Notes: generated by a model from the sequence alone, not told the origin. Positions 48,182 to 63,227 are shown, numbered from the stretch's first letter. The stretch: 64,000 bases of DNA from Saccoglossus kowalevskii (GCF_000003605.2 NW_003116181.1:1-64000); one strand, 5' to 3'. Program-made: numbers and translations.

Positions 48182-51052
48182 ATAGATTGGTAGAATGCTA
48201 GTCTTCTAATGGGACACTAGTGCAGTGGAATGATGCTCTTCTAATGTAACACTAGATAAGTATAATGCTAGTCTTCTAATGCGACACTAGTACAGTGGAA
48301 TGATGCTCTTCTAATGTAACACTAGATTAATATAATGCTAGTCGTCTAATGCGACACTAGTTCAGTGGAATCATAGTCTTCTAATGTAATACTAGAATAG
48401 TAGAATGCTAGTCTTTTAATGCGACACTAGTACAGTGGAACGATGCTCTTCTAATGTAACACTAGATTAGTAGAATGCCAGTCTTCTAATGCGACACTAG
48501 TACAGTGGAATGATGCTCTTCTAATGTAACACTAGATTAATAGAATGCTAGTCGTCTAATGCGACACTAGTTCAGTGGAATCATAGTCTTCTAATGTAAC
48601 ACTAGATTAGTAGAATGCTAGTATTCGAGTGCGACACTAGTACAGTGGAATGATGCTCTTCTAATGTAACACTAGATTAGTAGAATGCTAGTCTTCTAAT
48701 GGGACACTAGTGCAGTGGAATGATGCTCTTCTAATGTAACACTAGATAAGTATAATGCTAGTCTTCTAATGCGACACTAGTACAGTGGAATGATGCTCTT
48801 CTAATGTAACACTAGATTAATATAATGCTAGTCGTCTAATGCGACACTAGTTAAGTGGAATCATAGTCTTCTAATGTAATACTAGAATAGTAGAATGCTA
48901 GTCTTTTAATGCGACACTAGTACAGTGGAACGATGCTCTTCTAATGTAACACTAGATTAGTAGAATGCCAGTCTTCTAATGCGACACTAGTACAGTGGAA
49001 TGATGCTCTTCTAATGTAACACTAGTTTAGTAGAATGCTAGTCTTCTAATGCGACACTAGTACAGTGGATGATGCTCTTTCTAATGTAACACTAGATTAG
49101 TAGAAAGCTAGTATTCAAATGCGACACTAGTACAGTGGAAATGATGCTCTTCTAATGTAACAATAGATTGGTAGAATGCTAGTCTTCTAATGGGACACTA
49201 GTGCAGTGGAATGATGCTCTTCTAATGTAACACTAGATAAGTATAATGCTAGTCTTCTAATGCGACACTAGTACAGTGGAATGATGCTCTTCTAATGTAA
49301 CACTAGATTAATATAATGCTAGTCGTCTAATGCGACACTAGTTCAGTGGAGTCATAGTCTTCTAATGTAATACTAGAATAGTAGAATGCTAGTCTTTTAA
49401 TGCGACACTAGTACAGTGGAACGATGCTCTTCTAATGTAACACTAGATTAGTAGAATGCCAGTCTTCTAATGCGACACTAGTACAGTGGAATGATGCTCT
49501 TCTAATGTAACACTAGATTAATAGAATGCTAGTCGTCTAATGCGACACTAGTTCAGTGGAATCATAGTCTTCTAATGTAACACTAGATTAGTAGAATGCT
49601 AGTATTCGAGTGCGACACTAGTACAGTGGAATGATGCTCTTCTAATGTAACACTAGATTAGTAGAATGCTAGTCTTCTAATGGGACACTAGTGCAGTGGA
49701 ATGATGCTCTTCTAATGTAACACTAGATAAGTATAATGCTAGTCTTCTAATGCGACACTAGTACAGTGGAATGATGCTCTTCTAATGTAACACTAGATTA
49801 ATATAATGCTAGTCGTCTAATGCGACACTAGTTAAGTGGAATCATAGTCTTCTAATGTAATACTAGAATAGTAGAATGCTAGTCTTTTAATGCGACACTA
49901 GTACAGTGGAACGATGCTCTTCTAATGTAACACTAGATTAGTAGAATGCTAGTCTTCTAATGGGACACTAGTGCAGTGGAATGATGCTCTTCTAATGTAA
50001 CACTAGATAAGTATAATGCTAGTCTTCTAATGCGACACTAGTACAGTGGAATGATGCTCTTCTAATGTAACACTAGATTAATAGAATGCTAGTCGTCTAA
50101 TGCGACACTAGTTCAGTGGAATCATAGTCTTCTAATGTAACACTAGATTAGTAGAATGCTTGTATTCGAATGCGACACTAGTACAGTGGAATGATGCTCT
50201 TCTAATGTAACACTAGATTAGTAGAATGCTAGTATTCGAATACGACACTAGTACAGTGGAATGATGCTCTTCTAATGTAACAATAGATTGGTAGAATGCT
50301 AGTCTTCTAATGCGACACTAGTAAAGTGGAATAATGCTCTTCTAATGTAACACTAGATTAGTAGAATGCTAGTCGTCTAATGCGACACTAGTACAGTGGA
50401 ATCTTAGTCTTCTAATGCGACACTAGAATAGTAGAATGCTAGTCTTCTAATGCGACACTAGTACAGTGGAATGATGCTCTTCTAATGTAACACTAGATTA
50501 GTAGAATGCTAGTCTTCTAATGCGACACTAGTACAGTGGAATGATGCTCTTCTAATGTAACACTAGATTAGTAGAAGGCTAGTATTCAAATGCGACACTA
50601 GTACAGTGGAATGATGCTCTTCTAATGTAACAATAGATTGGTAGAATGCTAGTCTTCTAATGGGACACTAGTGCAGTGGAATGATGCTCTTCTAATGTAA
50701 CACTAGATAAGTATAATGCTAGTCTTCTAATGCGACACTAGTACAGTGGAATGATGCTCTTCTAATATAACACTAGATTAATATAATGCTAGTCGTCTAA
50801 TGCGACACTAGTTCAGTGGAGTCATAGTCTTCTAATGTAATACTAGAATAGTAGAATGCTAGTCTTTTAATGCGACACTAGTACAGTGGAACGATGCTCT
50901 TCTAATGTAACACTAGATTAGTAGAATGCCAGTCTTCTAATGCGACACTAGTACAGTGGAATGATGCTCTTCTAATGTAACACTAGATTAATAGAATGCT
51001 AGTCGTCTAATGCGACACTAGTTCAGTGGAATCATAGTCTTCTAATGTAACA
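48182..51052. repeat. Type I block with W-N re-entries
   Basis: Three type I runs, each entered through an N unit: 48182-49021 (N-Q-R-S-T-U-V-P-Q-R-S-T), 49163-50142 (N-Q-R-S-T-U-V-P-Q-R-S-P-Q-U) and 50633-51052 (N-Q-R-S-T-U). Between them are K-W (49022-49162, with three small length changes) and a type IV entry (50143-50562) followed by W. R units at 49303 and 50773 share GTCATAG instead of ATCATAG. Confidence 0.9.
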
Positions 51053-51332
51053 CTAGATTAGTAGAATGCTAGTATTCAAATGCGACACTAGTACAGTGGA
51101 ATGATGCTCTTCTAATGTAACACTAGATTAGTAGAAGGCTAGTATTCAAATGCGACACTAGTACAGTGGAACGATGCTCTTCTAATGTAACACTAGATTA
51201 GTAGAAGGCTAGTATTCAAATGCGACACTAGTACAGTGGAATGATGCTCTTCTAATGTAACAATAGATTAGTAGAATGCTAGTCTTCTAATGCGACACTA
51301 GTACAGTGGAATGATGCTCTTCTAATGTAACA

Positions 51333-52172
51333 CTAGATTAGTAGAATGCTAGTCTTCTAATACGACACTAGTGCAGTGGAATGATGCTCTTCTAATGTAA
51401 CACTAGTTTATTAGAATGCTAGTCTTCTAATGCGACACTAGTACAGTGGAATGATGCTCTTCTAATGTAACACTAGATTAGTAGAAGGCTAGTCTTCTAA
51501 TGTAACACAAGTTTAGTAGAATGCTAGTCTTCTAATGCGACACTAGTACAGTGGAATAATGCTCTTCTAATGTAACACTAGATTAGTAGAAGGCTAGTAT
51601 TCAAATGCGACACTAGTACAGTGTAATGATGCTCTTCTAATGTAACAATAGATTGGTAGAATGCTAGTCTTCTAATGGAACACTAGTGCAGTGGAATGAT
51701 GCTCTTCTAATGTAACACTAGATTAGTATAATGCTAGTCTTCTAATGCGACACTAGTACAGTGGAACGATGCTCTTCTAATGTAACACTAGATTAGTAGA
51801 AGGCTAGTATTCAAATGCGACACTAGTACAGTGGAATGATGCTCTTCTAATGTAACAATAGATTAGTAGAATGCTAGTCTTCTAATGCGACACTAGTACA
51901 GTGGAATGATGCTCTTCTAATGTAACACTAGATTAGTAGAATGCTAGTCTTCTAATGCGACACTAGTGCAGTGGAATGATGCTCTTCTAATGTAACACTA
52001 GTTTATTAGAATGCTAGTCTTCTAATGCGACACTAGTACAGTGGAATGATGCTCTTCTAATGTAACACTAGATTAGTAAAAGGCTAGTCTTCTAATGTAA
52101 CACTAGTTTAGTAGAATGCTAGTCTTCTAATGCGACACTAGTACAGTGGAATGATGCTCTTCTAATGCGACA
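51333..52172. repeat. 840-bp cassette, copy 3
   Basis: Same thirteen elements and length as the other full copies, with a final K unit ending GCGACA that leads into the B-B duplication. Upstream are W (GGAACG), W and X as in copy 1, preceded by a U unit and an intermediate unit instead of O and further W units. Confidence 0.9.
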
Positions 52173-52207
52173 CTAGTACAGTGGAATGATGCTCTTCTAA
52201 TGTAACA
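52173..52207. repeat. 35-bp B-B half duplication
   Basis: The K unit at 52103-52172 ends GCGACA, as an A half would, and an extra B half (CTAGTACAG) follows before the W unit at 52208. This is the only B-B junction I found and the reciprocal kind of product to the A-A junctions. It lies 70 bp after the half unit at 52068-52102, so the two together restore the 70-bp register. Confidence 0.9.
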
Positions 52208-55200
52208 CTAGATTAGTAGAAGGCTAGTATTCAAATGCGACACTAGTACAGTGGAATGATGCTCTTCTAAGGTAACAATAGATTGGTAGAATGCTAGTCT
52301 TCTAATGGGACACGAGTGCAGTGGAATGATGCTCTTCTAATGTAACACTAGATTAGTATAATGCTAGTCTTCTAATGCGACACTAGTACAGTGGAACGAT
52401 GCTCTTCTAATGTAACACTAGATTAGTAGAAGGCTAGTATTCAAATGCGACACTAGTACAGTGGAATGATGCTTTTCTAATGTAACACTAGATTAGTATA
52501 AGGCTAGTATTCAAATGCGACACTAGTACAGTGGAATGATGCTCTTCTAATGTAACACTAGATTAGTAGAATGCTAGTATTCAAATGCGACACTAGTACA
52601 GTGGAACGATGCTCTTCTAATGTAACACTAGATTAGTAGAATGCTAGTATTCTAATGCGACACTAGTACAGTGGAATGATGCTCTTCTAATGTAACAATA
52701 GATTAGTAGAATGCTAGTCTTCTAATGCGACACTAGTACAGTGGAATGATGCTCTTCTAATGTAACACTAGATTAGTAGAATGCTAGTCTTCTAATGCGA
52801 CACTAGTACAGTGGAATGATGCTCTTCTAATGTAACACTAGATTAGTAGAAGGCTAGTATTCAAATGCGACACTAGAACAGTGGAATGATGCTCTTCTAA
52901 TGTAACAATAGATTAGTAGAATGCTAGTCTTCTAATGCGACACTAGTGCAGTGGAATGATGCTCTTCTAATGTAACACTAGTTTAGTAGAATGCTAGTCT
53001 TCTAATGCGACACTAGTACAGTGGAATGATGCTCGTCTAATGTAACACTAGATTAGTAGAAGGCTAGTATTCAAATGCGACACTAGTACAGTGGAATGAT
53101 GCTCTTCTAATGTAACAATAGATTAGTAGAATGCTAGTCTTCTAATGCGACACTAGTACAGTGGAATGATGCTCGTCTAATGTAACACTAGATTAGTAGA
53201 AGGCTAGTCTTCTAATGCGACACTAGTGCAGTGGAATGATGCTCTTCTAATGTAACACTAGTTTAGTAGAATGCTAGTCTTCTAATGCGACACTAGTACA
53301 GTGGAATGATGCTCTTCTAATGTAACACTAGATTATAGAATGCTAGTCTTCTAATACGACACTAGTACAGTGGAATGATGCTCTTCTAAAGTAACACTAG
53401 ATTAGTATAATGCTAGTCTTCTAATGCGACACTAGTAAAGTGGAATGATGCTCTTCTAATGTAACACTAGATTAGTAGAATGCTAATCGTCTAATGCGAC
53501 ACTAGTTCAGTGGAATCATAGTCTTCTTATGTAACACTAGATTAGTATAATGCTAGTCTTCTAATGCGACACTAGTACAGTGGAACGATGCTCTTCTAAT
53601 GTAACACTAGATTAGTAGAAGGCTAGTCTTCTAATGTAACACTAGTTTAGTAGAATGCTAGTCTTCTAATGCGACACTAGTACAGTGGAATGATGCTCTT
53701 CTAATGTAACACTAGATTAGTAGAAGGCTAGTATTCAAATGCGACACTAGTACAGTGTAATGATGCTCTTCTAATGTAACAATAGATTGGTAGAATGCTA
53801 GTCTTCTAATGGGACACTAGTGCAGTGGAACGATGCTCTTCTAATGTAACACTAGATCAGTAGAATGCTAGTCTCCTAATGCAACACTAGTACAGTGGAA
53901 TGAGGCTCTTCTAATGTAACACTAGATTAGTAGAATGCTAGTCTTCTAATGCGACACTAGTACAGTGGAATGATGCTCTTCTAATGTAACACTAGATTAG
54001 TAGAATGTTAGTATTCTAATGCGACACTAGTACAGTGGAATGATGCTCTTCTAATGTAACACTAGATTAGTAGAATGCTAGTCTTCTAATGCGACACTAG
54101 TACAGTGGAATGATGCTCTTCTAATGTAACAATAGATTGGTAGAATGCTAGTCTTCTAATTGGACACGAGTGCAGTGGAATGATGCTCTTCTAATGTAAC
54201 ACTAGATTAGTATAATGCTAGTCTTCTAATGCGACACTAGTACAGTGGAACGATGCTCTTCTAATGTAACACTAGATTAGTAGAAGGCTAGTATTCAAAT
54301 GCGACACTAGTACAGTGGAATGATGCTCTTCTAATGTAACACTAGATTAGTAGAAGGCTAGTATTCAAATGCGACACTAGTACAGTGGAATGATGCTCTT
54401 CTAATGTAACACTAGATTAGTAGAAGGCTAGTATTCAAATGCGACACTAGTACAGTGGAACGATGCTCTTCTAATGTAACACTAGATTAGTAGAACGCTA
54501 GTATTCAAATGCGACACTAGTACAGTGGAATGATGCTCTTCTAATGTAACACTAGATTAGTAGAATGCTAGTCTTCTAATGCGACACTAGTGCAGTGGAA
54601 TGATGCTCTTCTAATGTAACACTAGTTTAGTAGAATGTTAGTCTTCTAATGCGACACTAGTACAGTGGAATGATGCTCGTCTAATATAACACTAGATTAG
54701 TAGAAGGCTATTATTCAAATGCGACACTAGTACAGTGGAATGATGCTCTTCTAATGTAACAATAGATTAGTAGAATGTTAGTATTCTAATGCGACACTTG
54801 TACAGTGGAATGATGCTCTTCTAATGTAACACTAGATTAGTAGAATGCTAGTCTTCTAATGCGACACTAGTGCAGTGGAATGATGCTCTTCTAATGTAAC
54901 ACTAGATTAGTAGAAGGCTAGTCTTCTAATGCGACACTAGTGCAGTGGAATGATGCTCTTCTAATGTAACACTAGTTTAGTAGAATGCTAGTCTTCTAAT
55001 GCGACACTAGTACAGTGGAATGATGCTCGTCTAATGTAACACTAGATTAGTAGAAGGCTAGTATTCAAATGCGACACTAGTACAGTGGAATGATGCTCTT
55101 CTAATGTAACAATAGATTAGTAGAATGCTAGTCTTCTAATGCGACACTAGTACAGTGGAATGATGCTCGTCTAATGTAACACTAGATTAGTAGAAGGCTA

Positions 55201-57630
55201 GTCTTCTAATGCGACACTAGTGCAGTGGAATGATGCTCTTCTAATGTAACACTAGTTTAGTAGAATGCTAGTCTTCTAATGCGACACTAGTACAGTGGAA
55301 TGATGCTCTTCTAATGTAACACTAGATTATAGAATGCTAGTCTTCTAATACGACACTAGTACAGTGGAATGATGCTCTTCTAAAGTAACACTAGATTAGT
55401 ATAATGCTAGTCTTCTAATGCGACACTAGTAAAGTGGAATGATGCTCTTCTAATGTAACACTAGATTAGTAGAATGCTAATCGTCTAATGCGACACTAGT
55501 TCAGTGGAATCATAGTCTTCTAATGTAACACTAGATTAGTATAATGCTAGTCTTCTAATGCGACACTAGTACAGTGGAACGATGCTCTTCTAATGTAACA
55601 CTAGTTTATTAGAATGCTAGTCTTCTAATGCGACACTAGTACAGTGGAATGATGCTCTTCTAATGTAACACTAGATTAGTAGAAGGCTAGTCTTCTAATG
55701 TAACACTAGTTTAGTAGAATGCTAGTCTTCTAATGCGACACTAGTACAGTGGAATGATGCTCTTCTAATGTAACACTAGATTAGTAGAAGGCTAGTATTC
55801 AAATGCGACACTAGTATAGTGTAATGATGCTCTTCTAATGTAACAATAGATTGGTAGAATGCTAGTCTTCTAATGGGACACTAGTGCAGTGGAATGATGC
55901 TCTTCTAATGTAACACTAGATTAGTATAATGCTAGTCTTCTAATGCGACACTAGTACAGTGGAACGATGCTCTTCTAATGTAACACTAGATTAGTAGAAG
56001 GCTAGTATTCAAATGCGACACTAGTACAGTGGAATGATGCTTTTCTAATGCAACACTAGATTAGTATAAGGCTAGTATTCAAATGCGACACTAGTACAGT
56101 GGAATGATGCTCTTCTAATGTAACACTAGATTAGTATAATGCTAGTCTTCTAATGCGACACTAGTACAGTGGAACGATGCTCTTCTAATGTAACACTAGA
56201 TTAGTAGAAGGCTAGTATTCAAATGCGACACTAGTACAGTGGAATGATGCTCTTCTAATGTAACAATAGATTAGTAGAATGCTAGTCTTCTAATGCGACA
56301 CTAGTACAGTGGAATGATGCTCTTCTAATGTAACACTAGATTAGTAGAATGCTAGTCTTCTAATGCGACACTAGTGCAGTGGAATGATGCTCTTCTAATG
56401 TAACACTAGTTTATTAGAATGCTAGTCTTCTAATGCGACACTAGTACAGTGGAATGATGCTCTTCTAATGTAACACTAGATTAGTAAAAGGCTAGTCTTC
56501 TAATGTAACACTAGTTTAGTAGAATGCTAGTCTTCTAATGCGACACTAGTACAGTGGAATGATGCTCTTCTAATGTAACACTAGATTAGTAGAAGGCTAG
56601 TATTCAAATGCGACACTAGTACAGTGTAATGATGCTCTTCTAATGTAACAATAGATTGGTAGAATGCTAGTCTTCTAATGGGACACTAGTGCAGTGGAAT
56701 GATGCTCTTCTAATGTAACACTAGATTAGTATAATGCTAGTCTTCTAATGCGACACTAGTACAGTGGAACGATGCTCTTCTAATGTAACACTAGATTAGT
56801 ATAAGGCTAGTATTCAAATGCGACACTAGTACAGTGGAATGATGCTCTTCTAATGTAACACTAGATTAGTAGAAGGCTAGTATTCAAATGCGACACTAGT
56901 ACAGTGGAACGATGCTCTTCTAATGTAACACTAGATTAGTAGAAGGCTAGTATTCAAATGCGACACTAGTACAGTGGAATGATGCTCTTCTAATGTAACA
57001 ATAGATTAGTAGAATGCTAGTCTTCTAATGCGACACTAGTACAGTGGAATGATGCTCTTCTAATGTAACACTAGATTAGTAGAATGTTAGTATTCTAATG
57101 CGACACTAGTACAGTGGAATGATGCTCTTCTAATGTAACACTAGATTAGTAGAATGCTAGTCTTCTAATGCGACACTAGTGCAGTGGAATGATGCTCTTC
57201 TAATGTAACACTAGTTTAGTAGAATGCTAGTCTTCTAATGCGACACTAGTACAGTGGAATGATGCTCTTCTAATGTAACACTAGATTAGTAGAAGGCTAG
57301 TATTCAAATGCGACACTAGTACAGTGGAATGATGCTCTTCTAATGTAACAATAGATTGGTAGAATGCTAGTCTTCTAATGGGACACTAGTGCAGTGGAAT
57401 GATGCTCTTCTAATGTAACACTAGATTAGTAGAAGGCTAGTATTCAAATGCGACACTAGTACAGTGGAATGATGCTCTTCTAATGTAACAATAGATTGGT
57501 AGAATGCTAGTCTTCTAATGCGACACTAGTACAGTGGAATGATGCTCTTCTAATGTAACACTAGATTAGTAGAAGGCTAGTATTCAAATGCGACACTAGT
57601 ACAGTGGAATGATGCTCTTCTAATGTAACA

Positions 57631-58540
57631 ATAGATTGGTAGAATGCTAGTAATCTAATGGGACACTAGTGCAGTGGAATGATGCTCTTCTAATGTAACA
57701 CTAGATAAGTATAATGCTAGTCTTCTAATGCGACACTAGTACAGTGGAATGATGCTCTTCTAATGTAACACTAGATTAGTAGAATGCTAGTCTTCTAATG
57801 CGACACTAGTGCAGTGGAATGATGCTCTTCTAATGTAACACTAGATAAGTATAATGCTAGTCTTCTAATGCGACACTAGTACAGTGGAATGATGCTCTTC
57901 TAATGTAACACTAGATTAATATAATGCTAGTCGTCTAATGCGACACTAGTTAAGTGGAATCATAGTCTTCTAATGTAATACTAGAATAGTAGAATGCTAG
58001 TCTTTTAATGCGACACTAGTACAGTGGAACGATGCTCTTCTAATGTAACACTAGATTAGTAGAATGCCAGTCTTCTAATGCGACACTAGTACAGTGGAAT
58101 GATGCTCTTCTAATGTAACACTAGATTAATAGAATGCTAGTCGTCTAATGCGACACTAGTTCAGTGGAATCATAGTCTTCTAATGTAACACTAGATTAGT
58201 AGAATGCTAGTATTCGAGTGCGACACTAGTACAATGGAATGATGCTCTTCTAATGTAACACTAGATTAGTAGAATGCTAGTCTTCTAATGGGACACTAGT
58301 GCAGTGGAATGATGCTCTTCTAATGTAACACTAGATAAGTATAATGCTAGTCTTCTAATGCGACACTAGTACAGTGGAATGATGCTCTTCTAATATAACA
58401 CTAGATTAATATAATGCTAGTCGTCTAATGCGACACTAGTTCAGTGGAATCATAGTCTTCTAATGTAATACTAGAATAGTAGAATGCTAGTCTTCTAATG
58501 CGACACTAGTACAGTGGAATGATGCTCGTCTAATGTAACA
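57631..58540. repeat. Type I block
   Basis: N (with TAATC), Q, Z, Q, R, S, T, U, V, P, Q, R and a fused S whose second half has TCTTCTAATG and CTCGTC. The Q-Z-Q run looks like one unit inserted or a 140-bp duplication of P-Q in which the first P has lost GGGACA. The fused S joins directly to a type II W unit. Confidence 0.89.
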
Positions 58541-61500
58541 CTAGATTAGTAGAAGGCTAGTATTCAAATGCGACACTAGAACAGTGGAATGATGCTCTTC
58601 TAATGTAACAAAAGATTAGTAGAATGCTAGTCTTCTAATGCGACACTAGTGCAGTGGAATGATGCTCTTCTAATGTAACACTAGTTTAGTAGAATATTAG
58701 TATTCTAATGCGACACTAGTACAGTGGAATGATGCTCTTCTAATGTAACACTAGATTAGTAGAAGGCTAGTCTTCTAATGCGACACTAGTGCAGTGGAAT
58801 GATGCTCTTCTAATGTAACACTAGTTTTGTAGAATGCTAGTCTTCTAATGCGACACTAGTACAGTGGAATGATGCTCTTCCAATGTAACACTAGATTAGT
58901 AGAAGGCTAGTATTCAAATGCGACACTAGTACAGTGGAATGATGCTCTTCTAATGTAACAATAGATTGGTAGAATGCTAGTCTTCTAATGGGACACGAGT
59001 GCAGTGGAATGATGCTCTTCTAAAGTAACACGAGATTAGTATAATGCTAGTCTTCTAATGCGACACTAGTACAGTGGAACGATGCTCTTCTAATGTAACA
59101 CTAGATTAGTAGAAGGCTAGTATTCAAATGCGACACTAGTACAGTGGAATGATGCTCTTCTAATGTAACACTAGATTAGTAGAAGGCTAGTATTCAAATG
59201 CGACACTAGTACAGTGGAATGATGCTCTTCTAATTTAACACTAGATTAGTAGAAGGCTAGTATTCAAATGCGACACTAGTACAGTGGAACGATGCTCTTC
59301 TAATGTAACACTAGATTAGTAGAAGGCTAGTATTCAAATGCGACACTAGTACAGTGGAATGATGCTCTTCTAATGTAACAATAGATTAGTAGAATGCTAG
59401 TCTTCTAATGCGACACTAGTACAGTGGAATGATGCTCTTCTAATGTAACACTAGATTAGTAGAATGTTAGTATTCTAATGCGACACTTGTACAGTGGAAT
59501 GATGCTCTTTCTAATGTAACACTAGATTAGTAGAATGCTAGTCTTCTAATGCGACACTAGTGCAGTGGAATGATGCTCTTCTAATGTAACACTAGTTTAG
59601 TAGAATGCTAGTCTTCTAATGCGACACTAGTACAGTGGAATGATGCTCGTCTAATGTAACACTAGATTAGTAGAAGGCTAGTCTTCTAATGCGACACTAG
59701 TGCAGTGGAATGATGCTCTTCTAATGTAACACTAGTTTAGTAGAATGCTAGTCTTCTAATGCGACACTAGTACAGTGGAATGATGCTCTTCTAATGTAAC
59801 ACTAGATTAGTAGAAGGCTAGTATTCAAATGCGACACTAGTACAGTGGAATGATGCTCTTCTAATGTAACACTAGATTAGTAGAATGCTAATCGTCTAAT
59901 GCGACACTAGTTCAGTGGAATCATAGTCTTCTAATGTAACACTAGATTAGTAGAATGTTAGTATTCTAATGCGACAATAGTACAGTGGTATGATGCTTTT
60001 CTAATGTAACACTAGATCAGTAGAATGCTAGTCTCCTAATGCAACACTAGTACAGTGGAATGAGGCTCTTCTAATGTAACACTAGATTAGTAGAATGCTA
60101 GTCTTCTAATGCGACACTAGTACAGTGGAATGATGCTCTTCTAATGTAACACTAGATTAGTAGAATGTTAGTATTCTAATGCGACACTAGTACAGTGGTA
60201 TGATGCTTTTCTAATGTAACACTAGATCAGTAGAATGCTAGTCTCCTAATGCAACACTAGTACAGTGGAATGAGGCTCTTCCAATGTAACACTAGATTAG
60301 TAGAAGGCTAGTATTCAAATGCGACACTAGTACAGTGGAATGATGCTCTTCTAATGTAACACTAGATTAGTAGAATGCTAGTCTTCTAATGCGACACTAG
60401 TGCAGTGGAATGATGCTCTTCTACTGTAACACTAGTTTAGTTGAATGCTAGTCTTCTAATGCGACACTAGTACAGTGGAATGATGCTCTTCTAATGTAAC
60501 ACTAGATTAGTAGAAGGCTAGTCTTCTAATGCGACACTAGTGCAGTGGAATGATGCTCTTCTAATGTAACACTAGTTTAGTAGAATGCTAGTCTTCTAAT
60601 GCGACACTAGTACAGTGGAATGATGCTCTTCCAATGTAACACTAGATTAGTAGAAGGCTAGTATTCAAATGCGACACTAGTACAGTGGAATGATGCTCTT
60701 CTAATGTAACAATAGATTGGTAGAATGCTAGTCTTCTAATGGGACACGAGTGCAGTGGAATGATGCTCTTCTAATGTAACACGAGATTAGTATAATGCTA
60801 GTCTTCTAATGCGACACTAGTACAGTGGAACGATGCTCTTCTAATGTAACACTAGATTAGTAGAAGGCTAGTATTCAAATGCGACACTAGTACAGTGGAA
60901 TGATGCTCTTCTAATGTAACACTAGATTAGTAGAAGGCTAGTATTCAAATGCGACACTAGTACAGTGGAATGATGCTCTTCTAATGTAACACTAGATTAG
61001 TAGAAGGCTAGTATTCAAATGCGACACTAGTACAGTGGAATGATGCTCTTCTAATGTAACAATAGATTAGTAGAATGCTAGTCTTCTAATGCGACACTAG
61101 TACAGTGGAATGATGCTCTTCTAATGTAACACTAGATTAGTAGAATGTTAGTATTCTAATGCGACACTTGTACAGTGGAATGATGCTCTTCTAATGTAAC
61201 ACTAGATTAGTAGAATGCTAGTCTTCTAATGCGACACTAGTGCAGTGGAATGATGCTCTTCTAATGTAACACTAGTTTAGTAGAATGCTAGTCTTCTAAT
61301 GCGACACTAGTACAGTGGAATGATGCTCGTCTAATGTAACACTAGATTAGTAGAAGGCTAGTATTCAAATGCGACACTAGAACAGTGGAATGATGCTCTT
61401 CTAATGTAACAATAGATTAGTAGAATGCTAGTCTTCTAATGCGACACTAGTGCAGTGGAATGATGCTCTTCTAATGTAACACTAGTTTAGTAGAATGCTA

Positions 61501-63227
61501 GTCTTCTAATGCGACACTAGTACAGTGGAATGATGCTCGTCTAATGTAACACTAGATTAGTAGAAGGCTAGTATTCAAATGCGACACTAGTACAGTGGAA
61601 TGATGCTCTTCTAATGTAACAATAGATTAGTAGAATGCTAGTCTTCTAATGCGACACTAGTACAGTGGAATGATGCTCGTCTAATGTAACACTAGATTAG
61701 TAGAAGGCTAGTCATCTAATGCGACACTAGTGCAGTGGAATGATGCTCTTCTAATGTAACACTAGTTTAGTAGAATGCTAGTCTTCTAATGCGACACTAG
61801 TACAGTGGAATGATGCTCGTCTAATGTAACACTAGATTAGTAGAAGGCTAGTATTCAAATGCGACACTAGTACAGTGGAATGATGCTCGTCTAATGTAAC
61901 ACTAGATTAGTAGAAGGCTAGTCTTCTAATGCGACACTAGTGCAGTGGAATGATGCTCTTCTAATGTAACACTAGTTTAGTAGAATGCTAGTCTTCTAAT
62001 GCGACACTAGTACAGTGGAATGATGCTCTTCTAATGTAACACTAGATTATAGAATGCTAGTCTTCTAATACGACACTAGTACAGTGGAATGATGCTCTTC
62101 TAAAGTAACACTAGATTAGTATAATGCTAGTCTTCTAATGCGACACTAGTAAAGTGGAATGATGCTCTTCTAATGTAACACTAGATTAGTAGAATGCTAA
62201 TCGTCTAATGCGACACTAGTTCAGTGGAATCATAGTCTTCTAATGTAACACTAGATTAGTAGAATGCTAGTATTCGAATGCGACACTAGTACAGTGGAAT
62301 GATGCTCTTCTAATGTAACATTAGATTAGTAGAATGCTAGTATTCGAATGCGACACTAGTACAGTGGAATGATGCTCTTATAATGTAACAATAGATTGGT
62401 AGAATGCTAGTCTTCTAATGCGACACTAGTACAGTGGAATCTTAGTCTTCTAATGCGACACTAGAATAGTAGAATGCTAGTCTTCTAATGCGACACTAGT
62501 ACAGTGGAATGATGCTCTAATGTAACACTAGATTATTATAATGCTAGTCTTCTAATGCGACACTAGTAAAGTGGAATGATGCTCTTCTAATGTAACACTA
62601 GATTAGTAGAATGCTAATCGTCTAATGCGACACTAGTTCAGTGGAATCATAGTCTTCTAATGTACCACTAGATTAGTAGAATGCTAGTCTTCTAATGCGA
62701 CACTAGTACAGTGGAATGATGCTCTTCTAAAGTAACACTAGATTAGTATAATGCTAGTCTTCTAATGCGACACTAGTAAAGTGGAATGATGCTCTTCTAA
62801 TGTAACACTAGATTAGTAGAATGCTAATCGTCTAATGCGACACTAGTTCAGTGGAATCATAGTCTTCTAATGTAACACTAGATTAGTAGAATGCTAGTCT
62901 TCTAATGCGACACTAGTACAGTGGAATGATGCTCTTCTAATGTAACACTGGATTAGTATAATGCTAATTTCCTAATGCGACAATAGTACAGTGGTATGAT
63001 GCTTTTCTAATGTAACACTAGATCAGTAGAATGCTAGTCTCCTAATGCAACACTAGTACAGTGGAATGAGGCTCTTCTAATGTAACACTAGATTAGTAGA
63101 ATGCTAGTCTTCTAATGCGACACTAGTACAGTGGAATGATGCTCTTCTAATGTAACACTAGATTAGTAGAAGGCTAGTATTCAAATGCGACACTAGTACA
63201 GTGTAATGATGCTCTTCTAATGTAACA
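58541..63227. repeat. Type II mosaic block
   Basis: Units W, X, K, L, N, O and W recur in an order close to that of 36360-38463. It has a 71-bp Y unit (59451-59521), G2 units at 60012 and 60222, the 69-bp J unit at 62042 and the J2/J3/G1/G2 cassette at 62461-63157. CTAGAACAG W units lie at 58541 and 61342. The V' unit beginning TTAGATTAG (62321) is shared with 35453. Confidence 0.87.

Larger units (their letters stand above)
51053..57630. repeat. Type II mosaic block
   Basis: Opens with a V'/W intermediate (51053: AGAATGCTAG with ATTCAAATG) and contains the 840-bp cassette copy 3 (51333-52172), the only B-B half duplication (52173-52207), J units at 53328 and 55322, half units at 51473, 52068, 53607, 55671 and 56476, and an N-W alternation (57281-57630) that leads into type I. 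The segment 54132-54831 corresponds to 19140-20119 with units missing. Confidence 0.88.
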
